Assembly (NCBI GenBank): GCA_023336855.1
Contig: JAMBLK010000088.1
Location: forward strand, 1 to 24,875
DNA length: 24,875 nucleotides
DNA from: Actinomycetes bacterium
GTDB lineage: Bacteria > Actinomycetota > Acidimicrobiia > Spongiisociales > UBA5794
Direction: 5' to 3'
The notes under the pieces are model-generated. The model worked only from the letters and a program-made list of their open reading frames with translations. It did no database searches and was not told the origin of the DNA. Shown piece by piece: positions 1 to 5,523 of this stretch; within the stretch, counting starts at the first letter, position 1, and every line of letters begins with the position of its first letter. Made by a program: the position numbers and the translations under genes.

Positions 1-362
1 ATTTCGACGTACTCCCTGGTCACCCGGAGCGGCTTCCCGTATGGCCACCCGTGCCAGCCCTCGACCACCTGCGGTCCGGAGACACCGAGGCCGAGCAGGA
101 ATCGGCCGTGGGACATCTCATCGAGGGTCGCTGCGGTCATGGCCGTCATGGCGGGTGTCCGAGCCGGCATCTGGAGAATCCCTGATCCGAGCTTGATCCG
201 TTCGGTGCGAGCGGCGAGGAAGGCGAGCGGGGTAACGGCGTCCGAGCCGTAGGCCTCAGCAGTCCACACGGAGTGGTAGCCGAGGCGTTCGGCCTCCGTC
301 ACCAGTGTCGTGTCGGCGGCGAGCTTCGTGCCCCAGTAGCCGAGACTGAGTCCAAGACGCAT
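1..362 (-). CDS. LLM class F420-dependent oxidoreductase, N-terminal part
   Basis: Translating the reverse strand from the ATG at 362 gives about 120 residues beginning MRLGLSLGYWGTKLAADTTL, and the frame stays open to the window edge. Recognisable luciferase-like monooxygenase (LLM, TIM-barrel) signatures are an AERLGYHSVWTAEAYGSD stretch, IKLGSGILQMPARTPAMTA, and GRFLLGLGVSGPQVVEGWHG. These are typical of the actinobacterial F420-dependent LLM branch, which transfers hydride between coenzyme F420 and a substrate. The substrate cannot be told from this part. The C-terminal two thirds lie outside the window. No clear Shine-Dalgarno was identified. The inverted repeat at 371-432 lies just upstream. 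The family call is firm; F420 rather than FMN as cofactor is inferred from similarity to known actinobacterial members. Confidence 0.88.
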   Translation of the reverse strand, partial: MRLGLSLGYWGTKLAADTTLVTEAERLGYHSVWTAEAYGSDAVTPLAFLAARTERIKLGSGILQMPARTPAMTAMTAATLDEMSHGRFLLGLGVSGPQVVEGWHGWPYGKPLRVTREYVE

Positions 363-370
363 GGAGGAAG

Positions 371-432
371 AGTAGATCAGTAGAGCAGTAGATCAGTCCT
401 GCTCTACTCGCTACTGCTCTACTGCTCCTACT
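371..432. repeat. Imperfect inverted repeat (21/22-nt arms) in a divergent gap
   Basis: The left arm at 371-391 and the reverse complement of 411-432 align over about 21 positions with one mismatch and one single-base gap. The inner 13 bases are perfect (AGTAGAGCAGTAG at 379-391 and CTACTGCTCTACT at 411-423). The loop is 19 nt. The left half also contains a 16-bp near-tandem repeat starting AGTAGATCAG at 371 and 387. It lies between two divergently read genes, so it cannot terminate either neighbour. Possible roles are an operator, a processed hairpin, or a member of a dispersed intergenic palindrome family. Confidence 0.8.
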
Positions 433-474
433 TCTTTTCTGTCACACCCGATCCTTAGCGTGTCCCTCGTTACT

Positions 475-483
475 GAGAGGAGA
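475..483 (+). promoter_or_regulatory. Shine-Dalgarno that sets a TTG start
   Basis: GAGAGGAGA ends 4 nt before TTG at 488. It is the strongest ribosome-binding sequence in this gap and is the reason for accepting the rare TTG start of the small four-cysteine protein. Confidence 0.6.
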
Positions 484-487
484 CAAG

Positions 488-694
488 TTGATCATCGACT
501 GTGACGTGTGTGTGATGGACGGGACAGGGGCGTGCGCGGACTGCATCGTTCCAATGTTGTTGTCCGGGAGCGGCGGGCCCACGCGGATCGGGGACGAGGA
601 GGAGGCGGCAATCGGTGCACTGTCCGACGCCGGCCTCGTCTCTCCGATCCGACTCGTGGCTCGTGGCCCGGATCGCAGCGCCGTGACGGCGTGA
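488..694 (+). CDS. Small four-cysteine protein, function unknown
   Basis: This 68-residue protein starts at TTG 488 behind a good ribosome-binding site. Its N-terminus holds two CxxC pairs, C5-xx-C8 and C16-xx-C19, separated by seven residues (CDVCVMDGTGACADC). That spacing would suit a small zinc site or a redox/iron-binding knuckle. The rest is acidic in the middle (GDEEEAAIGALSDAGL) and ends in a short basic tail. It resembles small uncharacterised proteins I recall from actinobacteria beginning MIIDCDxC, but I cannot name a family. It lies 40 nt upstream of queG, an iron-sulfur enzyme, and a small hairpin and a promoter-like box separate the two, so co-transcription is uncertain. The metal-binding idea rests only on the cysteines. 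Confidence 0.65.
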   Translation: MIIDCDVCVMDGTGACADCIVPMLLSGSGGPTRIGDEEEAAIGALSDAGLVSPIRLVARGPDRSAVTA

Positions 695-706
695 GCCGCT
701 ACCCGG

Positions 707-721
707 GGCGCTCGTAGCGCC
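707..721. other. Short GC-rich hairpin between the four-cysteine gene and queG
   Basis: GGCGCT-CGT-AGCGCC is a perfect 6-bp stem with a 3-nt loop. It sits 12 nt after the stop of the upstream gene and directly before the TATCGT box of queG. There is no following T-run, so it may be a weak terminator or a binding site over the queG promoter. Confidence 0.45.
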
Positions 722-722
722 G

Positions 723-728
723 TATCGT
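723..728 (+). promoter_or_regulatory. -10 box (TATCGT) for leaderless queG
   Basis: TATCGT ends 6 nt before the GTG at 735, and no Shine-Dalgarno precedes the start. This is the geometry expected when transcription begins at the start codon. It is one of seven such cases in this window. Confidence 0.5.
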
Positions 729-734
729 GGTCTC

Positions 735-1835
735 GTGATTCGGGACCACCTCCAAGAGATCGCCCTTGAACATGGGTGCGTCGGTTTCGGCGTAACGACG
801 GCAGATCCGTTCGAAGGCCTCGCCGCCGTCATGGAGAGCCGCCGGGACACCGGGCTCGCGAGCACGCTCGCGTTCACCTATCGTGACCCCGCCGCGGCAT
901 CAGACGTGCGCCGGAGCCTTCCGTGGGCGGAACGCCTCGTCACGGTTGCGTACGGGTACCAGCCGGACGCAGGTACAGCGGCCGTTGACACCGCGACGGT
1001 GAGGATCGCTCGCTTCGCTGATGGCGACGCCTACATCGGACTGCGGGCTGCGCTCGACGCCATCGCTGCACACCTGACCGATCGTGGTCACCGGGTCGCC
1101 GTGCTTGCCGATGACTCACGGCTCGTCGATCGTGCCGCCGCCGTGCGTGCCGGTGTCGGGTGGTGGGGGAAGAGTTCGATGGTGCTCGTTTCCGGCGTCG
1201 GGCCGTGGGTGCTGATCGGATCTGTCGTCACCGACGCATCGCTCGATCTCGATACTGCGACCGATCGCTCCTGCGGTTCGTGCGTCGCCTGCATCCCGGC
1301 ATGTCCAACGAACGCCATCGTTGCTGATGGCATCGTCGACGTGCGGCGCTGTCTCGCCCATCTTCTCCAAGCTCCGGGAGTCATCCCCGTCGAGTTTCGC
1401 ACGGCGGTGGGAGACCGCCTGTATGGATGCGATGACTGTCTGACCGCCTGTCCACCGGGCAAACGGATTCTGACCGGCGCATCGTCGGTCGAGGGCCCTT
1501 CCATCGTCCGGGTTCTCAGTGCAAGCGACCGTGAACTGCTCGAGACGTACGGCCATTTCTATCTCCCGTCGCGACGACCGAGGATCTTGCGGCGGAACGC
1601 GCTGATTGCTGCAGGGAACGACCGCTCCGAGCACCTCGAGCCGATCGTCATCGGATACCTGGGTCATCCGGACTGGCTGCTCAGGGCTCACGCGGCATGG
1701 GCGATTGGCAAGTTCGGCACAGAGTCGAGTCGCGCCTCCATCGAAATGGGGCTCCAGGACGAAGACGACGGGCGGGTCCGGAGCGAGATGTTCGCGGCCA
1801 AGGCGCGATGGCAGATCGATCCGGGTCTACGCTGA
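735..1835 (+). CDS. queG: Epoxyqueuosine reductase QueG
   Basis: This 366-residue protein has the expected QueG size. The family reduces epoxyqueuosine to queuosine in tRNA, using cobalamin and two [4Fe-4S] clusters. The ferredoxin-like motifs are present: C180, C183, C186 and C190 in CGSCVACIPACP, plus C206, and C232, C235 and C239 in CDDCLTACPPGK. That makes all eight cluster cysteines. The likely proton-donor aspartate is near D126, upstream of the conserved RAGVGWWGKSS. The C-terminus has a HEAT-like helical repeat (HPDWLLRAHAAWAIGKFG). The GTG start at 735 is chosen because an extended -10-like box lies 6 nt upstream and homologues start here. It heads a run of closely spaced plus-strand genes that contains no other queuosine genes, so other steps or tRNA-base salvage must be encoded elsewhere. 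Confidence 0.93.
   Translation: MIRDHLQEIALEHGCVGFGVTTADPFEGLAAVMESRRDTGLASTLAFTYRDPAAASDVRRSLPWAERLVTVAYGYQPDAGTAAVDTATVRIARFADGDAYIGLRAALDAIAAHLTDRGHRVAVLADDSRLVDRAAAVRAGVGWWGKSSMVLVSGVGPWVLIGSVVTDASLDLDTATDRSCGSCVACIPACPTNAIVADGIVDVRRCLAHLLQAPGVIPVEFRTAVGDRLYGCDDCLTACPPGKRILTGASSVEGPSIVRVLSASDRELLETYGHFYLPSRRPRILRRNALIAAGNDRSEHLEPIVIGYLGHPDWLLRAHAAWAIGKFGTESSRASIEMGLQDEDDGRVRSEMFAAKARWQIDPGLR
1828..1833 (+). promoter_or_regulatory. -10 box (TACGCT) for the leaderless start at 1840
   Basis: TACGCT overlaps the end of queG and ends exactly 6 nt before ATG 1840, with no ribosome-binding site. The identical hexamer at the same spacing precedes the aminotransferase at 8973. It suggests an internal promoter in the queG run. 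Confidence 0.45.
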
Positions 1836-1839
1836 CGTC

Positions 1840-2127
1840 ATGGTGCCTGTCTACGCAATCGCTCTCTTCGTTGGATTCCTCCTGCTGCTCGCATGGATCG
1901 TGGGCGTAGGAATTGGATCGTGGGTAGAGGGGTGGGAATTCGCCGACCCGGAACGCCGCTTCGGTTTCGCTGGTCGATCGATCGTTGCAGGTCTCGTCGG
2001 ATTCGGCATGGCCGGCATGTCGGCCTCGTTCGGTGGATGGCCACCCGCGTTGGCGATCCTCGGTGCATTGGCCGGGGCGGCAGCCATGGTGGCCGTGGCC
2101 CGGGTGTTCGGTCCAGACACCGTCTGA
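1840..2127 (+). CDS. Small integral membrane protein, unknown function
   Basis: This 95-residue protein has three probable membrane helices. The first is near residues 4-27 (VYAIALFVGFLLLLAWIVGVGIG). After a short polar loop (EGWEFADPERRFG), a Gly/Ala-rich pair follows around residues 51-90, including AILGALAGAAAMVAVARVFG. There are no catalytic-looking residues. ATG 1840 is 4 nt after the queG stop; a GTG at 1843 is an equally readable alternative. The stop overlaps the start of the metallophosphoesterase (TGATG), so the two are translationally coupled. I recognise no family. A role as a membrane partner of the next enzyme is only a guess from coupling. Confidence 0.72.
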   Translation: MVPVYAIALFVGFLLLLAWIVGVGIGSWVEGWEFADPERRFGFAGRSIVAGLVGFGMAGMSASFGGWPPALAILGALAGAAAMVAVARVFGPDTV

Positions 2128-2879
2128 TGCTCATCGTGTCCGACGTCCACGGAGCCAGCGACGCGCTCCGACGCGTCGCGTTGATGGGGGAGCCTCTCCT
2201 CGTTCTCGGCGATCTGATCAACTACATCGATTACCGATCGAACGATGGCATCGTGGCCGATGTCTCTGGCCGGGAGCTCGTGGACGAATTCGTCAGGATT
2301 CGCGGAACGGATGGCCACGAAGCAGCGTCCGAGATATGGCATCGCCACTGGGCGGGACGCGAGGAAGAGCTGCGGGACCGCTATCGGACGGTCACAGAGG
2401 CTGCGTATCGAGACGTCTGCGACGCTCTTCGCGGATGCGAGGCCTACGTGACGTACGGAAACGTCGACCGGCCGAAGATGCTTGCCGACCATCTCCCCGA
2501 GGGCTCTCGGTTCATGGATGCCGAGGTCGTCACGATCGGGGGTGTCCGTGTCGGCTTCGCCGGCGGAGGCATGACGAGCATCGACACGCCGGGTGAGATC
2601 ACCGAGAGTGAGATGGCTGCAAAGCTCTCGAGCCTCGGTCCGGTCGACATTCTCGCGACCCATGTCCCGCCTGCCGTTCCCGCACTCGCATGCGACGTCA
2701 TCGGCGGACGGGAGAAAGGCTCGGTGGCGATCCTCGAGTACATCGAGAGAACGCAGCCGCCGTTCCACTACTTCGGAGACATCCACCAACCGCGGGCGAC
2801 CACCTGGCGCATCGGTGTGACAAAGTGCATCAATACCGGGTACTTCCGTGCGACCGGACGAGCGACCCGGCATGAATGA
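2127..2879 (+). CDS. Calcineurin-like metallophosphoesterase
   Basis: This 250-residue cytoplasmic protein has the metallophosphoesterase metal-site blocks in order: D6-x-H8 in SDVHG, D29 in LVLGDLINY, the asparagine in YVTYGNVDRP, a histidine in ILATHVPP, and GDIHQP near the C-terminus. Enzymes with this di-metal site hydrolyse phosphomonoesters or phosphodiesters. The sequence does not tell which substrate. An insertion between the second and third blocks (roughly residues 40-105, rich in charged residues and WHRHWAGREEELRDRY) is longer than in minimal YfcE-type enzymes. Its ATG overlaps the stop of the membrane protein (TGATG). Its own stop overlaps the methyltransferase start. Confidence 0.87.
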   Translation: MLIVSDVHGASDALRRVALMGEPLLVLGDLINYIDYRSNDGIVADVSGRELVDEFVRIRGTDGHEAASEIWHRHWAGREEELRDRYRTVTEAAYRDVCDALRGCEAYVTYGNVDRPKMLADHLPEGSRFMDAEVVTIGGVRVGFAGGGMTSIDTPGEITESEMAAKLSSLGPVDILATHVPPAVPALACDVIGGREKGSVAILEYIERTQPPFHYFGDIHQPRATTWRIGVTKCINTGYFRATGRATRHE

Positions 2880-3603
2880 CGTCGACCTGGATCGGCTTGC
2901 AACGGCATATGCGTATCGCCCGCCGTCCGACGCATCCCTCGAGCGTGCCGAACAGGCGGGAACGCTCATGGCCGCGGGCGCACGAATTCTCGACGCCGGG
3001 GGTGGTCCCGGGAACCACTCAGCGGTCTGGAACCGGCAGGGTCACCACCCCGTTCTTCTCGACCCGTCCATGACGATGCTCACCGGAGCGAGAGAGCGCG
3101 GACTCACCGGTGTGCGGGCCACGGCGCAAGCCATGCCGTTCCGTTCCCGGAGCTTCTCCCTCGTCTGGTTCCATCTCTCCATCCACTACGGAGATTGGAG
3201 AACGTCGGTTGACGAGGCGCTCCGGGTGATCGACGACGGCGGCCGGATCGAGATCTGGACACTGGGCGCCGACCACTACGAACACTCCTTCCTGACGCAC
3301 TGGTTCCCGTCGATCGCCATCATCGACGCCGGTCGATTCCCCGATCCAGATCTGCTGGCGGCATACCTGGGCGACCGCGTCAACTCAATCTCGGTCACTC
3401 ATCCGGTCGAGACCGTTGTCAAGACGGCCGGCGTTTGGATACCGGCGATCGCGGCAGGATTCGTCTCCACACTTCAACTCCTCTCGAACGAGGAACGTGA
3501 TCGCGGAATCGAGGCCATCCGGCACCGCTATCCGGACCCATCTGAGCAGATCGCGTACGACCTCCGGTTCACACAGATCGTTGCCGACGGCGATCGCTCC
3601 TGA
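2872..3603 (+). CDS. Class I SAM-dependent methyltransferase
   Basis: This 243-residue protein has the Rossmann methyltransferase motif I, ARILDAGGGPGNHS (about residues 41-54). It also has an acidic second-strand end in PVLLDPSMTML and a motif around FRSRSFSLVWFHLSIHY. It fits the Methyltransf_11/UbiE-like group that methylates small molecules with S-adenosylmethionine, but the substrate is not apparent. ATG 2872 is preferred because it starts MNDVDLDRLATAY. An in-frame GTG at 2848 would add eight residues inside the metallophosphoesterase. The 8-nt overlap with the upstream stop indicates translational coupling. Confidence 0.85.
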   Translation: MNDVDLDRLATAYAYRPPSDASLERAEQAGTLMAAGARILDAGGGPGNHSAVWNRQGHHPVLLDPSMTMLTGARERGLTGVRATAQAMPFRSRSFSLVWFHLSIHYGDWRTSVDEALRVIDDGGRIEIWTLGADHYEHSFLTHWFPSIAIIDAGRFPDPDLLAAYLGDRVNSISVTHPVETVVKTAGVWIPAIAAGFVSTLQLLSNEERDRGIEAIRHRYPDPSEQIAYDLRFTQIVADGDRS

Positions 3604-3634
3604 CCGTCCGCTCCGCCACCATCCGGGGTCTGGC

Positions 3635-3662
3635 TACGATTCGGTAACACCGAGACAAGGAG
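3635..3662 (+). promoter_or_regulatory. Possible internal promoter (TACGAT) and Shine-Dalgarno of the SRPBCC gene
   Basis: TACGAT at 3635-3640 resembles the TAnnnT boxes elsewhere in this window. AAGGAG at 3657-3662 then lies 5 nt before ATG 3668 and fixes that start. The longer upstream reading frame overlapping the methyltransferase is not needed. Confidence 0.45.
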
Positions 3663-3667
3663 TGTCG

Positions 3668-4105
3668 ATGGAGGGCACGGTTCAAACAATCGAAGTCGCC
3701 GCATCGCAGCAATTCGTCTACGAGATCGCTCTCGACATCGAGACGTATCCGGAATGGGCCGGCGGAGTGAAATCTGTGGCCGTGACCGAAGAGGACGAGT
3801 ACGGGCGGCCGACCGTTGCCGACTTCACCGTCGATGCGATGATCAAAGAGATCTCGTACACGCTCGACTACAGCTTCGAGGTCGAGAATGGTTTCTCGTG
3901 GACGGCACGGCCCAACGACGACTTGACGTTGCTCGAAGGGACGTACACGTTCAACGTCATCGACGGCGACAACACCGAGGTCGTCTATGCGCTTCGTGTC
4001 GAACCGAACTTCACGGTGCCGGGCTTCCTGCGCAGGCAGGCTGAGAAGCAGATCGTTGGTACGGCGCTGAGGGGATTGAAAAAGCGAGCGGAAGAAGCCG
4101 TCTGA
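3668..4105 (+). CDS. SRPBCC (START/Bet v1-like) family protein
   Basis: This 145-residue protein fits the polyketide-cyclase/dehydrase-like SRPBCC fold, a helix-grip cavity that binds hydrophobic ligands. The start VQTIEVAASQQFVYEIALD followed by IETYPEWAGGVKSVAV is the usual first strand and helix pair. The end (FLRRQAEKQIVGTALRGLKKR) is the long amphipathic C-terminal helix that closes the cavity. There is no signal peptide or membrane segment, so it is cytosolic. Its stop overlaps the ArsA-family ATPase start (TGATG). That coupling suggests a ligand-binding partner for the ATPase, an inference from context only. No catalytic residues are evident. Confidence 0.85.
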   Translation: MEGTVQTIEVAASQQFVYEIALDIETYPEWAGGVKSVAVTEEDEYGRPTVADFTVDAMIKEISYTLDYSFEVENGFSWTARPNDDLTLLEGTYTFNVIDGDNTEVVYALRVEPNFTVPGFLRRQAEKQIVGTALRGLKKRAEEAV

Positions 4106-5274
4106 TGCGGATCATCCTCGTCACCGGAAAAGGTGGCGTGGGCAAGACGACCATTTCAGCAGCCACCGCGATCCGTGCAGCGGATCTCGGCCATCGGACG
4201 CTCGTGATGTCGACCGACCCCGCTCACTCGCTTGCCGACGCCTACCAGGTCCGGCTCGGAGACGAACCCACGAAGGTCGTCGATGGACTCGACGCCCAAC
4301 AGATCGACGCACAGCAGCGACTCGAAGAGTCATGGGGGGCCGTTCGCGACTACCTGACCGACATCTTCGACTGGTCGGGTCTGAAAGGCATCGAAGCAGA
4401 GGAACTGACGGTCTTCCCCGGCATGGATGAACTCTTCTCGCTCGCAAGCGTCAGAGATCATGCCGAGTCGGACGAGTACGACACGATCATCGTCGACTGT
4501 GCCCCGACCGCCGAGACGCTGCGACTGTTGAGTCTCCCGGAGGTCATGTCGTGGTACATGGAGAAAATGTTCCCTGTGGGTCGCAAGATGGCCAAGGTCG
4601 TTCGCCCTGTGATGAGCCGTGTTTCGTCGATGCCGATCGCCGACGAGGAAGTGTTCGACTCTGTCTCCCGGTTCTACGAACGGATCGATGGCGTACGCGA
4701 CATCCTGGGCAATCCCGAGATCACGTCAGCGCGGCTGGTCATGAATCCGGAGAAGATGGTGATCGCCGAGGCACGGCGCACCTACACCTACCTCGGCTTG
4801 TTTGGCTACGCGGTTGATGCGGCGATCGTGAACCGAGTGCTCCCCGATGTCGTCACCGACCCATATTTCGAGCGGTGGAGGGAGATTCAGGCGACCCACC
4901 TCGAGGCAGTCGAGGAGGGTTTCGCGGACGTCGACATCAGACGACTCCGTCTCTTCGACGAGGAGATGGTGGGTGTCGATCGGCTCAGAGTCCTCGGCGA
5001 GGAACTCTTCGGCGACACAGATCCCACGGAGAGGCTTTCGGAGGGCCGCCCGTTCCGTGTCGAGGACGCCGGCGAGAATGTCGTGATGGTGGTTGGCATG
5101 CCGTTCGTCGAGCACTCGGACGTCGACCTGATGCGCCATGACCACGAACTGTTCGTGACCGTCGGCCCGTACCGACGATCCATCGTGCTGCCGGATTCGC
5201 TCCGGCGGAGACACGTTCTGGGTGCCAAACTACATGAGGGCGAGCTTCGAGTGACATTCGGGATGGTGGAATGA
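4105..5274 (+). CDS. ArsA/GET3-family ATPase with Hsp20-like C-terminal domain
   Basis: This 389-residue P-loop ATPase has the deviant Walker A motif GKGGVGKTT at residues 8-16, the switch I-like STDPAHSLADA near residues 36-46, and switch II DCAPTAETLRLL. The C-terminal 75 or so residues (from RPFRVEDAGENVVMVVGMPF) look like the small beta-rich ArsA_HSP20 domain seen on many actinobacterial and cyanobacterial homologues. Only one ATPase half is present, unlike the duplicated E. coli ArsA, so it would act as a dimer. The metalloid-binding cysteines are absent (the only cysteine seen is in DCAPT), and no arsB or arsR lies nearby. Arsenite export is therefore unlikely. Its start overlaps the SRPBCC stop, and its end overlaps the next small gene (ATGATG). 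Confidence 0.88.
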   Translation: MRIILVTGKGGVGKTTISAATAIRAADLGHRTLVMSTDPAHSLADAYQVRLGDEPTKVVDGLDAQQIDAQQRLEESWGAVRDYLTDIFDWSGLKGIEAEELTVFPGMDELFSLASVRDHAESDEYDTIIVDCAPTAETLRLLSLPEVMSWYMEKMFPVGRKMAKVVRPVMSRVSSMPIADEEVFDSVSRFYERIDGVRDILGNPEITSARLVMNPEKMVIAEARRTYTYLGLFGYAVDAAIVNRVLPDVVTDPYFERWREIQATHLEAVEEGFADVDIRRLRLFDEEMVGVDRLRVLGEELFGDTDPTERLSEGRPFRVEDAGENVVMVVGMPFVEHSDVDLMRHDHELFVTVGPYRRSIVLPDSLRRRHVLGAKLHEGELRVTFGMVE

Positions 5275-5465
5275 TGTGGGACCGGTTCAGAGAACAGCGT
5301 CCGATTCAGAACGGACTCCGCCGCGCAGGAGTTCATATGGCCAAGGCCACGTATGAGGTCGCCGGCGGTGTTGCCGCCTTCGTCGACGAGATCGTCTCAG
5401 CCGTTCGCGAACCCGCCGACGATGAAGACGGCACAAGCGGCCCAACGACGATCACCATCGAGTAG
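5271..5465 (+). CDS. 64-residue protein coupled to the ArsA-like ATPase, unknown
   Basis: The first ATG (5271) overlaps the last codons of the ATPase gene, and a second ATG follows at once (5274). The protein has a basic N-terminal third (MMWDRFREQRPIQNGLRRAG), a mildly hydrophobic helix (ATYEVAGGVAAFVDEIVSAV, residues 26-45), and an acidic, disordered-looking tail. I recognise no domain. The helix is too polar for a clear membrane span but could be amphipathic. As the last gene of the run before a palindromic repeat, it is probably translated with the ATPase and may bind it or the SRPBCC protein. Confidence 0.62.
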   Translation: MMWDRFREQRPIQNGLRRAGVHMAKATYEVAGGVAAFVDEIVSAVREPADDEDGTSGPTTITIE

Positions 5466-5482
5466 GTCTCGCTGCGCTCGAC

Positions 5483-5507
5483 GTACTGAGTACCCAGTAC
5501 CCAGTAC
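5483..5507. repeat. GTAC-type 7-bp tandem/palindromic repeat in a convergent gap
   Basis: The 25-bp stretch contains four GTAC units spaced 7 bp apart (GTACTGA, GTACCCA, GTACCCA, GTAC). Its first 11 bases, GTACTGAGTAC, match the first 11 of the perfect palindrome at 16692-16709. It lies between the ends of two convergent genes. On the reverse strand it reads in the style of VLGTQY repeats often mis-called as protein. Termination or a dispersed repeat family are both possible. Confidence 0.75.
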
Positions 5508-5523
5508 ACCGGCGGGAGTCGGT

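Noticed and set aside
1851..2969. 372-codon minus-strand open frame opposite the metallophosphoesterase
   Set aside because: High-GC shadow frame: its product is arginine/proline-rich with no domain, while the plus strand shows clear metal-binding motifs.
4105..5274. Arsenic resistance operon
   Set aside because: The ATPase lacks metalloid cysteines, is a single half, and no arsB, arsC or arsR gene is nearby.
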